NCBI GenBank assembly: GCA_900552675.1
Contig: USAI01000014.1
Location: 1 to 38,323 of the forward strand
Direction of reading: 5' to 3'
From: an uncultured Prevotella sp.
Lineage (GTDB): Bacteria; Bacteroidota; Bacteroidia; Bacteroidales; Bacteroidaceae
Length of the DNA: 38,323 bases
Shown one piece after another: positions 24,410-32,914 of this stretch (positions within the stretch are counted from its first letter, which is position 1; the number at the start of each line of letters is the position of its first letter). Position numbers and translations under genes: made by a program. The notes under the pieces are model-generated. The model did not search any database. It was given only the letters and a program-made list of their open reading frames with translations, and was not told where the DNA came from.

Positions 24410-24485
24410 CAGGTATCAGTGTGAGGGCGATGCTTTCTGCCAGCCCATACGCTGTAACAGCAGTAGCGCATCACACCGATACCTG
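24410..24485. other. Long inverted repeat between the two AmpG-like genes
   Basis: Arms of 15 bases, CAGGTATCAGTGTGA (24410-24424) and TCACACCGATACCTG (24471-24485), pair with a single mismatch around a 46-base loop that can itself form smaller hairpins (GCTG-TTA-CAGC). On the minus strand the 3' arm is followed by TCAATCATTTTT, a weak terminator-like tail. It could be the terminator of the upstream gene or a structured leader of the downstream carrier gene. I matched it to no known riboswitch. Confidence 0.75.
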
Positions 24486-24515
24486 ATCATCAAAAAAAAT
24501 TATGAGAGGATATTA

Positions 24516-26417
24516 TTATTCTTTGTTTTCAACCTTCTTGCCAAAGTTGGGGTCTACCTTAACGAAGAAGCAAACAAGAATTGTGGCGGCGCAGCAAATC
24601 ATGGTCCACACGAAGAAGTGGCGGTAACCAATGGTTTCTTGCAACCAGCCAGCGGCCATACCTGGAAGCATCATGCCCAAAGCCATGAAGCCAGTACAGA
24701 TAGCGTAGTGTGATGTTTTGTGTTCGCCCTCTGAGAAGTAGATGAGGAACAACATATACGCTGTAAAGCCGAAGCCATAACCAAACTGCTCGATGAAGAC
24801 GCACAGGTTAACGGTGAACAGCGAGTGATCCTGGAAATAGCTCAGATATACGAAGGTGAGGCAGGTGAGCGACATGCTCCAAGCCATAGGCAGCAGCCAC
24901 TTCTTCAGGCCACCCTTAGCAGCAACAATACCGCCAATGATGCCACCCAGCGTAAGGCCAATGATGCCCACGGTGCCATAAACCAAACCTACCTGACCAG
25001 TGGTAAGACCCAAACCACCCTTGTCAATAGAGTCGAGCAAGAAGGGGTTAATCAGTTTCACCAGCTGAGCCTCAGGCAAACGATACAGCAACATGAAGAC
25101 GATAGCCACCAAAGCCTGCTTCTTGCAGAAGAACGACTTGAAGGTAGAGAAGAACTCGGCCATGAGGTTAGATGCCGTAACGTTTTCAGGAGCATGGTCG
25201 CTCTGCGGACGCGGCAGGATGATACTGTGATAGATAGCACACATCAAGAAGAAGATTGACAGCACAACAAACACTACGAGCCAAGCCATAGGAATGTTGC
25301 CCGATGTGCCAGCGAAGGTAGCCTTCGTAGTGGTCTTCAGCTTATTGTCGATGTGGAAGATGAGGTAAGCAGGTTTATCCCAGTTTTCAGCTGTAAACTC
25401 GAAGCGGGGCGCAAACTTAGCCTGCTCAAGCGAGATGCTCTGGTCGCCATCTTTAAAGGCAAAGTTGAGCACGATGGTCTCGCCCTCGGCGGGTTTCTGC
25501 TGCAGCTTCACGCCAGCAATGGCAATGTTGCTAACCACGTTCGAAGCCGTAGCCTTTTCCTCTTCGCCAAAGGTGTCGTGCACCCATTTTGTGAAGGCCG
25601 ATCCCCAGCCCTCGTTGCTGGTCTCGGCAGCAGCAGTAGTAGCCACCGCAGCCTTAGCCTCTTCTTTAGCGATGAAGCCATTGGCCATATTCAGCGCCTT
25701 AATGCTATCAGTGAGCAGTGCAATTTTGTCTTTTGCACCAGCCCCCTCTTTGGCATCAACCGCTACGCCAGCCTTTACCACAGCATCGGTAAACACAAAG
25801 CAGTTTTCGCCATTAGCCGCTGTCTGAGCCGTAGCGTCGGCCGCAAACTGTGGCAAGGTGAGCGTGTTAGTGTATTGTGGCGAAGCCTCAATGGTAACCT
25901 CGGCAGGTGTTAAGCCCGTACCCGTTTCAATCAAGCCAGCCACGATAACGAGCAAGCCCTGACCGGCAACGGTAGCTATACGGTAGAAGGTGCTACGAAT
26001 GCCCACATACAACGACTGTTCGTGCTCGGTAAGCGCGTGCATGTAATAGCCATCGGCAGCAATATCGTGCGTAGCCGATGAGAACGCCACCAGCCAGAAG
26101 AAGGCCAGCGTGAGGCGGAAGAAGAATGGTGTGGGGATAGAGAACGCTATACAAGCAAACGCGATGGCAATGATCCACTGCATGGTGGTGGTCCACCAGC
26201 GTTTTGTTCGAATAAGGTCGATAAAGGGGCTCCAGAAGGGTTTGATAACCCAAGGCAGATAGAGCCATCCTGTATAAAGAGCGATATCGGTATTAGATAT
26301 ACCGAGACGTTTATACATGATAACCGAGATGGTCATCACAGCAACATAGGGCAGACCCTCTGCAAAATACAGAGTAGAGATCCACGCCCATGGATTTACT
26401 TTCTTTAATGCTTTCAT
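24516..26417 (-). CDS. AmpG-like MFS permease with a soluble insert
   Basis: A 633-residue inner-membrane carrier. Helices 1-6 (about 10-165) carry AmpG-type features such as TLYFAEGLPYVAV and SSATHDIAADGYYMHAL. A soluble insert of roughly 210 residues (about 166-375) follows, rich in Ala, Thr and Lys, with strands at the end (IVLNFAFKDGD, YLIFHIDNKLK). Helices 7-12 fill the rest (about 376-620). The insert lies after helix 6; its side of the membrane depends on topology, which I cannot settle. AmpG imports anhydro-muropeptides for cell wall recycling, and the neighbouring SpoIID-domain protein fits that theme. Its paralogue lies downstream. A terminator upstream (26490-26564) implies its own promoter or partial read-through from the 1261-residue gene. 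Confidence 0.87.
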   Translation of the reverse strand: MKALKKVNPWAWISTLYFAEGLPYVAVMTISVIMYKRLGISNTDIALYTGWLYLPWVIKPFWSPFIDLIRTKRWWTTTMQWIIAIAFACIAFSIPTPFFFRLTLAFFWLVAFSSATHDIAADGYYMHALTEHEQSLYVGIRSTFYRIATVAGQGLLVIVAGLIETGTGLTPAEVTIEASPQYTNTLTLPQFAADATAQTAANGENCFVFTDAVVKAGVAVDAKEGAGAKDKIALLTDSIKALNMANGFIAKEEAKAAVATTAAAETSNEGWGSAFTKWVHDTFGEEEKATASNVVSNIAIAGVKLQQKPAEGETIVLNFAFKDGDQSISLEQAKFAPRFEFTAENWDKPAYLIFHIDNKLKTTTKATFAGTSGNIPMAWLVVFVVLSIFFLMCAIYHSIILPRPQSDHAPENVTASNLMAEFFSTFKSFFCKKQALVAIVFMLLYRLPEAQLVKLINPFLLDSIDKGGLGLTTGQVGLVYGTVGIIGLTLGGIIGGIVAAKGGLKKWLLPMAWSMSLTCLTFVYLSYFQDHSLFTVNLCVFIEQFGYGFGFTAYMLFLIYFSEGEHKTSHYAICTGFMALGMMLPGMAAGWLQETIGYRHFFVWTMICCAATILVCFFVKVDPNFGKKVENKE

Positions 26418-26489
26418 TTACGGTTTTTGTTTTGTTCTTAAGGGGTAATCATCGTTCTCTCCCAAGAAGCTGGAAGAAGAATGTAGCTG

Positions 26490-26564
26490 AAAAAGAGTTT
26501 AGGAACAAAGCCAGCAAACGGTTAAGAAGTTCCGTCAAGCCATCTTTGCTCCCAAACTCTTTTT
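26490..26564 (-). terminator. Terminator of the 1261-residue protein gene
   Basis: AAAAAGAGTTT (26490-26500) pairs with AAACTCTTTTT (26554-26564), extended by an imperfect AGGAACAAAG/CTTTGCTCCC pairing. The symmetric A/T ends would let it act in either direction. The 155-base gap to the next gene shows nothing else. Confidence 0.75.
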
Positions 26565-26572
26565 AATATTGC

Positions 26573-29500
26573 TTATTTATAGATACTCTTAATCTCAGCG
26601 TTGCGATAGTAGTGCAACAAAATCTGATTATAGTCGTATCCCTGTGCGCCCATAACGGCAGCACCTATCTGACACAGGCCAACGCCATGTCCCCATCCAG
26701 CACCAATAAGGGTGAACTTCTGCGGAACGCCGTCCTTCACATTGTCTTTGTCAACAACGAAGGCGCTGCTATACAGGTGCGATGTGCTTAGCACACGACG
26801 TATCTCAAGCTCCTTGCCAATGGTGAATGAGCGCTTTGAGCCTACAATCTTCAACTTGCACAGGCGTCCGCTCACGCCACGCTCTACGGGAACGAGGTCG
26901 ATAATGTCGCCAAGATCCATCTTCAGTTTTTCGGTGATGAGGTCGTTCAACTCTTTCTGAGTGTAAACCACACGCCAACGATAGAAGTCGGTGGTCTCTT
27001 GATCAAAGTCGTTCAGCACCTGAGAGAGAATCTCTTTATCGTGCGTATTGCAGAATGCGTCGGGGGCAGTGCGTATCCAGTTGTCGGCATTAGCCTCGAT
27101 GGTAAGGTCAGGAATAACGTCTTCGTCCTTCACGCCCTTAGCCGTGTCGCGCACAGCCAGCAGGTAAGGCATCTTGATGTTTTCCCAGCAATACTGATAC
27201 TCTTCACTTACGCCACCACAGCTTTTGCTGAAGCGTGCGTCGCAAATCTCGCCTTCCGACATCAATATCTTACCACGTGTTGCAGCAATAGCCTTGGCCA
27301 CGTTGGGGCTTGTTTCCTTCGTGATGCCCTGGTAGCGCTGGCAGTGGTCGTCGGCGCAAACGTCAAAGATAGTATGATCTTCGCGGTCGTACCACTTAAT
27401 CAGTTCGTCGTCTTTCTTGATGAACGAGAAGAAGCTATTGGTGCCTTCCTTCAGTTTCTTGCGCTTATCCATCTGCGCCAGCAGCCAGCTACGTGAAATA
27501 ACTGAGTGGGCTTTGAGCAGCTCAAGACTTGAAGTGGCGCTCATCTCGCTTGAGATTACGCTTTCAAGATACTTCTCAACGGGAAGGTCGTTGATGGCAC
27601 AAATCTTATCAGCATCAACTACGAGTCGTAGTGTGCCCAAGAAGGTTTGTGTTTCTTTACGCTCCCAGTGGAAGTTGACACCGATGGTTACATCATGCAA
27701 CGAGAACGAGCTATTTTCGGTTGACGGATGGAAGGTGAGCTCGCGATACTGTGTGCCGTTCCAAAGGATGCCTCCTTCAGAAAACTCTACCACCTGTTCA
27801 CCCACAATCTGCTCGCCTTTGGCGGTGTAGGGGCTGTTCAGCGAGAAGGCAATCTTCTCGCCACTAACGATGCCCACCGACACACAAGGCTCCTGACCAT
27901 CGGTAGGAAGCTTTTCGGTAGCAGTGGCGGCCACGATGTCTTTCAATCGTGCCACGATGCCATCCATCACCTCTTGTGTAATGCCACACTCTTTGATGAT
28001 AGCCTCGGCACGTTCGGGGGTAAGGCTCTCGAAGTCGTTAGGACGCGGTGTGATGAGCATACCCGACATATCGAGCGAGCCAGGGCTTACCAGCACCTTC
28101 TCGTTTTCGTCTTCTGTAAAGTAGCAGTCGGGGCGGTGCTTTTCGCGCGGAATCACTACCATGATAAACTCGTTGCCCTGTTTCCAGGCCACCACGTTCA
28201 TCATAGGCTCGGTCTCGTCGGCACGCAGCGGCATAGCCTTATACAGCTGACGGAAAGCCTTCACGCCGGCCTCGGCGCTTTGGCTGGTTATTGCCATCAC
28301 GGGGCACAAGAAGCCGCGCACCTCAGCAATAACAGCGTCACCATTATCGGCCACCACGTTCAGGTTTCGGCTCAAGCGCTGCCATCCTGTTTGCAAGGGC
28401 AGAAGGCCACTGGTGCCTGCCTGCAGGTGCATATGGTCGGGAGCCGAAGCGCCACACTTAGGTCCGTTATAGAACACCATAATTTCAGGATAGTCGGTCA
28501 GCAGTTTATAAATCTCGCCTACGTTCTCTTTGATGCTTTGTGGCACATGCTCATTCTTAGGAATGGTGAAGTGTGTGGACAAGATGGGGAACGGGTTAAC
28601 GAGCAGTGTGAAGCCCTCTTTCAAGGCAATCTCTATCTGCTGTTCCGGACGGTTCTTGGCACAAAGGAAACAAGCACGCTGCTTCAGTGTCTTTTGGTCT
28701 ATTTTGGCTCCCGTCGATACCAAACGGGCTGGGTTGAATTGTAGCCTAATTGTGTTCTCGCCAACTGAGAGGTCACGAGTCTTCACATTCCGCAAGTCGC
28801 GGAAGCGGAGCCGTGTATCATCCCAGGTCTCCAGCTGGCGGTTAAAAAAACGTTGCAGCGAGCTATCGTCGCTGATGTCTTCTTTGCCTTGGTGCATCTG
28901 CTGGCGAGCAATCACCTCCATGGTGCGCAGGCGGTCTTTATACAGGTTGTTAGCATTGGTCTTCTCGATGCTGAGTGAAGCGTCGCTGTTACCACCCCAA
29001 CGGCGGCAGCAGTACAGCTCATCGTAGATACGACCGATGCGATACTTGCGGCTGAACATCAAGCCCAGTGCATAGTCTTCACCATAGCTGGTGTTAGGGA
29101 ACTGAATTTGGCGTACCAGCGGTGTAAAGAAGGCACGTGGAGCACCCAAGCCGTTGATGCGCAATGCGTTGTTAGGTCCGTTCTGGTCGGTCCACTCCTT
29201 GTGGTCAATCAGTCCGGGAGGCAGCGTGTTCAGTCCAAAGTCGCAGATGCGGTAGCTACCAATAATCATGGCAGCCTTCTGCTCATGGAATGCCTTAACG
29301 ATGGTTTCGAGCGTCTGGGGCGACGAGTAGATGTCGTCGCTATCAAGCTGCACGGCGAAGCGTCCGCAGCGGCTGTCGCTTACGGCAACGTTCCAGCATC
29401 CGCCAATGCCCAGGTCGGTACGCTCAGGAATAAGGTGTACGAGGTGCGGATTGGTTTTCTCCAGCTCGTTCAATATTTCGGTTGTTCCGTCGGTCGAGTG

Positions 29501-30358
29501 GTTATCAACAACGATAACGTTGAAGGGGAAGTCGGCCTTCTGTCCGAGTGCTGATTTCACGGCGTCGGCCACGGTCTTCACGCGGTTATACACAGGTATA
29601 ACGATAGAAGCTTCGTTCTCGAAGTGCTGCTCGTCAAAGTTGGGGTCGGCATATTTTGAGGTGTCTACCAATGCTCCTATAGCCTCAAGGTGGCAGGTAG
29701 CAGCCTTTTCCATTTCAACCTGTACCTCGCGGTTGCGGGGGTTCACATAGTCGAACTGCTTAGCGCCGCTAAGACGGGTATCGAGCTCGATATCGGTATA
29801 CAAGAATTCGTCGATGTGGAACAGATGTCCTTTACGGCTGAGGAAGAGACGCAAGTCGTAGAAGCCCGCAAACTTATAGTCGGCAGGATTGCTTTCGGCC
29901 CATTCTTTCAACAAGTCGGTTTTGATCAATACAAGCTGTCCAAAGTCGAAGTCGTCACGCAAGCTACCCCACTGATAGTCGATAACGGGATGCTTTGTCG
30001 TTTCGCCATTAGCTACTGAGAAGTGATCTGAATACACCATAGCGGCATCCGAGTCGGCAGCCACGCGCAGCATACGCTCTAAAGCATAGTAGCCCAGCTC
30101 CAGTTTTGTGGGCTTAATGCTCAGCAACACATATTCGGCCTCGGCGGCCTTTGCAATGGCCTTCAAACTTTGAGTTGAAGCTACATTATCAACAACTATC
30201 TGGGAACAGCCTTCAGGTGCCTGCGTTTCAGCGGCAAAGTCGGCTGTCACCAACAAATTCACATGCTGCACGGTTTTGCTTCGTTGCAGCTCTTGCAACA
30301 ATTCCTCGCTTGTCGAAAGGTTGTCACAGAGTAAGAAACAGTCAATTTTTCCCCTCAT
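26573..30358 (-). CDS. Three-part protein: glycosyltransferase - HIT-like phosphorylase domain - SpoIID/LytB
   Basis: A 1261-residue protein without signal peptide, so probably cytoplasmic. Parts in order: a degenerate GT-A-like stretch (about 1-230); a GT2 glycosyltransferase (about 248-480) with SIVIPVYNRVKTVADAV, VVDNHSTDGTTEIL and the DXD-like QLDSDDIY; a domain of the DUF4922 type (about 535-810) with CFLC (563-566) and NGPKCGASAPDHMHLQAG (631-648), the His-x-His-x-Gln core of HIT/nucleotide phosphorylases; and a SpoIID/LytB domain (about 870-1261) with the likely catalytic Glu938 in VISSEMSATSSLELLKAHSVISRSW and the closing GWGHGVGLCQIGA. SpoIID enzymes cut glycan strands of stripped peptidoglycan. 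With two AmpG-like carriers downstream, a role in cell-wall sugar recycling is inferred. The exact reactions are unknown. Confidence 0.85.
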   Translation of the reverse strand: MRGKIDCFLLCDNLSTSEELLQELQRSKTVQHVNLLVTADFAAETQAPEGCSQIVVDNVASTQSLKAIAKAAEAEYVLLSIKPTKLELGYYALERMLRVAADSDAAMVYSDHFSVANGETTKHPVIDYQWGSLRDDFDFGQLVLIKTDLLKEWAESNPADYKFAGFYDLRLFLSRKGHLFHIDEFLYTDIELDTRLSGAKQFDYVNPRNREVQVEMEKAATCHLEAIGALVDTSKYADPNFDEQHFENEASIVIPVYNRVKTVADAVKSALGQKADFPFNVIVVDNHSTDGTTEILNELEKTNPHLVHLIPERTDLGIGGCWNVAVSDSRCGRFAVQLDSDDIYSSPQTLETIVKAFHEQKAAMIIGSYRICDFGLNTLPPGLIDHKEWTDQNGPNNALRINGLGAPRAFFTPLVRQIQFPNTSYGEDYALGLMFSRKYRIGRIYDELYCCRRWGGNSDASLSIEKTNANNLYKDRLRTMEVIARQQMHQGKEDISDDSSLQRFFNRQLETWDDTRLRFRDLRNVKTRDLSVGENTIRLQFNPARLVSTGAKIDQKTLKQRACFLCAKNRPEQQIEIALKEGFTLLVNPFPILSTHFTIPKNEHVPQSIKENVGEIYKLLTDYPEIMVFYNGPKCGASAPDHMHLQAGTSGLLPLQTGWQRLSRNLNVVADNGDAVIAEVRGFLCPVMAITSQSAEAGVKAFRQLYKAMPLRADETEPMMNVVAWKQGNEFIMVVIPREKHRPDCYFTEDENEKVLVSPGSLDMSGMLITPRPNDFESLTPERAEAIIKECGITQEVMDGIVARLKDIVAATATEKLPTDGQEPCVSVGIVSGEKIAFSLNSPYTAKGEQIVGEQVVEFSEGGILWNGTQYRELTFHPSTENSSFSLHDVTIGVNFHWERKETQTFLGTLRLVVDADKICAINDLPVEKYLESVISSEMSATSSLELLKAHSVISRSWLLAQMDKRKKLKEGTNSFFSFIKKDDELIKWYDREDHTIFDVCADDHCQRYQGITKETSPNVAKAIAATRGKILMSEGEICDARFSKSCGGVSEEYQYCWENIKMPYLLAVRDTAKGVKDEDVIPDLTIEANADNWIRTAPDAFCNTHDKEILSQVLNDFDQETTDFYRWRVVYTQKELNDLITEKLKMDLGDIIDLVPVERGVSGRLCKLKIVGSKRSFTIGKELEIRRVLSTSHLYSSAFVVDKDNVKDGVPQKFTLIGAGWGHGVGLCQIGAAVMGAQGYDYNQILLHYYRNAEIKSIYK

Positions 30359-30457
30359 TGTTATAAATAAATTGTTTAATTAAATTTAAGTTCCATATAA
30401 AGCTACACAACAGTTACTGAGTCTTTCGATAAAGACCCCGAGGTGGTATCTTTCTTG

Positions 30458-30465
30458 CAAAGATA
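30458..30465 (-). promoter_or_regulatory. Likely -7 box of the 1261-residue protein gene
   Basis: TATCTTTG on the minus strand, about 100 bases before the ATG at 30358. It is half of a short palindrome, TATCTTT-CTTGC-AAAGATA (30447-30465). The -33 element is not clear. Confidence 0.45.
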
Positions 30466-30576
30466 GAATAAATATTTGACCATACGAAAGAAAACAAGCA
30501 ATATTTTCTCTTTTCAATGGTGTTAGTATTAAATTTTCAGTCAATTACATACCTTTGTCATGTCTATATGACAAAG

Positions 30577-30621
30577 TGTGCTCGCCCCAGTGCCAAAAAG
30601 CCGAGGCACAGGTCGAGCACA
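30577..30621 (-). terminator. Hairpin after the SIMPL-domain gene
   Basis: TGTGCTCG (30577-30584) pairs with CGAGCACA (30614-30621), continued by GTGCC (30590-30594) with GGCAC (30605-30609). It starts 15 bases after the stop at 30636. The T run is poor on the minus side and better on the + side, so it may be a transcript-end hairpin rather than a classic terminator. Confidence 0.6.
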
Positions 30622-30635
30622 TTTCGTTATTGTTT

Positions 30636-31346
30636 TTAATCGTTTAAGGCATAGGTTACGGTCGACACCACACGCACCTTTTTAATATAAGGCGTGTTAG
30701 CATCGCGATCGTCGATAGAAAACTGTCCTTGGTCGGCACGAACAATCTTGCCCAGCTTGCTCTTGCTGCTGTTAGCAAACTGCTGTGCGGTGCTTTCGGC
30801 ATTGGCGATAGCCTCTTCCATCATTTTAGGCTTCATATCCTTGAACGATACATACTCGTAGCTGACGCGGTTTTCATATTCGCCGCTCACGATGGCAATG
30901 CCCTGTTTTAGCAGTTCGCCTTGCTGTGCAATCAGCTTGCGCACCAAGTCGACATTGCGCGACGTAACAGTGATAATTGAGGTAATGTTGTAACGATAGT
31001 CGCGTTTATTATCCGAGTATTGGTTAGCGTTCATATCAATCACCACGGGGGCGTTCACACTAATCTCGGCATCTTTTATGCCACCATTGTTTAAGAAGCG
31101 TCGTATCTGCGCCTGTGTTACCGCAATGCGCTGATACAGCTGTGGCAGGTCGTTGCCCAGTTCTTTCGACACGATGGGCCACGTTACCTTATCGGCGGGC
31201 ACCTCTTTTTCGGCCAGCCCCTTTACCACCACCTTACGGTCTTTATCAGTAAAGTGGTCGATGCCGCTTTTCACACACAATCCAAGAATAACGATGCCCA
31301 GGGCAATGAGTGCTGAGGGCAAAATATTTTGCAATGTTGTTTTCAT
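30636..31346 (-). CDS. SIMPL-domain (DUF541) protein
   Basis: A 236-residue protein with one N-terminal membrane anchor (about 10-30, ILPSALIALGIVILGLCVKSG) and a periplasmic SIMPL domain of two alpha/beta repeats (VVVKGLAEKEVPADKVTWPIV at the start, then TARRY-type strands to the end). Family members such as mouse SIMPL and bacterial BP26 form ring assemblies; the bacterial function is uncertain, with oxidative stress protection suggested for some. It follows the SPFH gene by 21 bases, so NfeD, SPFH and SIMPL proteins are made together. The hydrophobic N-terminus supports the ATG at 31346. Confidence 0.88.
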   Translation of the reverse strand: MKTTLQNILPSALIALGIVILGLCVKSGIDHFTDKDRKVVVKGLAEKEVPADKVTWPIVSKELGNDLPQLYQRIAVTQAQIRRFLNNGGIKDAEISVNAPVVIDMNANQYSDNKRDYRYNITSIITVTSRNVDLVRKLIAQQGELLKQGIAIVSGEYENRVSYEYVSFKDMKPKMMEEAIANAESTAQQFANSSKSKLGKIVRADQGQFSIDDRDANTPYIKKVRVVSTVTYALND

Positions 31347-31367
31347 AACTTAATGCTGTTTGTGTGG

Positions 31368-32324
31368 TTATTGATTTTTAAATAAGTCTTTTATGCCACC
31401 AAGGCTGCCCAGCAAGTTTGTGGCCTCGTAAGGCAGATACACGGTTTTGGTTTGTTCGCCATCGGCCAGCTGCTGCATCATCTGTATATACTTTTGCGCC
31501 AACAGATAGTTGGCAGGATTGGTGCTCTGCCCCACAGCCTGCGTTATTTTATCTATCGCAATGGCCTCGGCCTCGGCTTTACGAATACGCGCCTGAGCCT
31601 CGCCCTCGGCACGCAGAATTTCTTGCTGCTTAGCAGCCTCGGCACGGTTGATGGTACTGGTTTTCTCGCCTTCCGACTGCAGAATGACGGCCTGCTTTTC
31701 TCCCTCAGAGGTAAGAATGGTGGCACGCTTGTTACGCTCGGCCTGCATCTGTTTTTCCATAGCCTGCAGCACGCTTGCGGGCGGAATAATGTCTTGCAGC
31801 TCAACGCGGTTCACCTTGATGCCCCACTTATTAGTAGCATCGTCGAGCACGGCGCGCAGCTTCGTATTAATGGTGTCGCGCGAGGTAAGCGTCTGGTCCA
31901 GCTCCATCTCGCCTATGATGTTACGCAGCGTGGTTTGCGTCAGCTTCTCAATAGCGTTGGGCAGATTGTTTATTTCGTAAACGGCCTTAAAGGGGTCAAC
32001 AATCTGAAAGTAGAGCAGCGCATTAATCTGCATCTGTATATTATCTTTCGTGATAACGTTCTGCTTATCAAAGTCGTACACCTGCTCACGAAGGTCGATG
32101 GTGTGGGTGTAAACGTAGCGTCCGCGTATGAGGGCCACGATGGGTTTGGGCTGGTCAATAAACGGTATGATAACGTTTATGCCAGGGTTCAGCGTAGCAT
32201 AATATTTGCCCAAGCGTTCTATTATCTTTGTCTCGCTCTGCGAGATAATGACAATCGATTTCTTCACAAAGATGATGGCCAGCAACACCACGGCCACCAG
32301 TGCAATAACAATAATCTGATCCAT
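31368..32324 (-). CDS. SPFH/band-7 membrane protein (stomatin/QmcA type)
   Basis: A 318-residue protein with an N-terminal membrane segment (about 3-22), the SPFH domain (about 25-195, IIERLGKYYATLNPGINVIIPFID, then VITKDNIQMQINALLYFQIVDP) and a long Ala/Glu/Lys coiled coil (about 195-265, RAEAAKQQEILRAEGEAQAR). These proteins form large oligomeric cages in membrane microdomains and are often paired with an NfeD protein, as here: the nfeD-like gene is 41 bases upstream. Roles in membrane protease control or membrane order are known for relatives; nothing in this sequence narrows the choice. Confidence 0.94.
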   Translation of the reverse strand: MDQIIVIALVAVVLLAIIFVKKSIVIISQSETKIIERLGKYYATLNPGINVIIPFIDQPKPIVALIRGRYVYTHTIDLREQVYDFDKQNVITKDNIQMQINALLYFQIVDPFKAVYEINNLPNAIEKLTQTTLRNIIGEMELDQTLTSRDTINTKLRAVLDDATNKWGIKVNRVELQDIIPPASVLQAMEKQMQAERNKRATILTSEGEKQAVILQSEGEKTSTINRAEAAKQQEILRAEGEAQARIRKAEAEAIAIDKITQAVGQSTNPANYLLAQKYIQMMQQLADGEQTKTVYLPYEATNLLGSLGGIKDLFKNQ

Positions 32325-32365
32325 AGCTAAAGTATTTTTTAGGGTTAATATAGAGTAATAAATAT

Positions 32366-32815
32366 TCAGTCTACACTCTCAACAGTAACAATCACGCTCT
32401 CACGCCCCACTATGCGCACACGCATGCCCACCTCTAAGGGGTCAGAGTCGGTACTCATGGCTTTCCAGTCGTCGCCATCCAGCTTCACACGGCCGTAGCC
32501 GCCCGTGGGTATCGTTTGGCTCACGGTGCCTATACGCCCAATGATGGCGTCGGTATTGCTGGGCCGTTCATGCCCACCCCTATGCAACAAGGCATTGAGC
32601 TTAGGGCGAATGAAGAAGATGGAGGCCGCCGACACTACGGCAAACAACAACACCTGAACCCATAGCGTAGCATCAAATGCCGCTGCCACAGCCGAGGCCA
32701 AAGCGCCAATGGCGAAACAGGTAACATAGAAGTCGCCCGACGTTAATTCAAGCGACAGGCATACTATGGCAATGATGGTCCAAAGCAGCCACATGTGTGA
32801 AAGGATGAAAGTCAT
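32366..32815 (-). CDS. NfeD-family membrane protein (short form)
   Basis: A 149-residue protein: membrane helices in the first 75 residues (MWLLWTIIAIVCLSLELTSGDFYVTCFAIGALA, then VLLFAVVSAASIFFI) followed by an OB-fold domain (about 90-149, IGRIGTVSQTIPTGGYGRVKLDGDDW ending VGRESVIVTVESVD). This is the short NfeD lacking the ClpP-like protease part. It is the usual partner of SPFH proteins and probably binds the one encoded next. Four GTTGACRA octamers lie just upstream of its ATG. No clear -7 box was found there, so transcription may come from further upstream. Confidence 0.92.
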   Translation of the reverse strand: MTFILSHMWLLWTIIAIVCLSLELTSGDFYVTCFAIGALASAVAAAFDATLWVQVLLFAVVSAASIFFIRPKLNALLHRGGHERPSNTDAIIGRIGTVSQTIPTGGYGRVKLDGDDWKAMSTDSDPLEVGMRVRIVGRESVIVTVESVD

Positions 32816-32824
32816 ATTCTTTTA

Positions 32825-32856
32825 GTTGACAAGTTGACGAGTTGACGAGTTGACGA
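32825..32856 (+). repeat. Four tandem octamers, GTTGACRA, upstream of the nfeD-like gene
   Basis: GTTGACAA followed by three GTTGACGA. The same octamer array follows the efflux pump gene at 5438-5469. Here it stands nine bases upstream of the nfeD-like ATG, on the opposite strand to the gene. Confidence 0.85.
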
Positions 32857-32871
32857 GCTGATAGCTGAAGA

Positions 32872-32892
32872 GGGACTAGGGACTAGGGACTA
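32872..32892 (+). repeat. Three tandem heptamers, GGGACTA
   Basis: GGGACTA is repeated three times without change between the sialate esterase stop and the octamer array. No function is evident. Confidence 0.8.
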
Positions 32893-32914
32893 GTGCCTCG
32901 TGACAAGCAACATA

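Noticed and set aside
30550..30630. Second candidate small RNA on the + strand, with TACCTTTG at 30550-30557 and the hairpin at 30577-30621
   Set aside because: No -33 element at the right distance, and the hairpin is explained as the end of the SIMPL gene transcript.
31452..32330. 292-codon plus-strand frame over the SPFH gene
   Set aside because: Fully antisense to a clear SPFH protein and without domain resemblance; high GC third positions keep the frame open.
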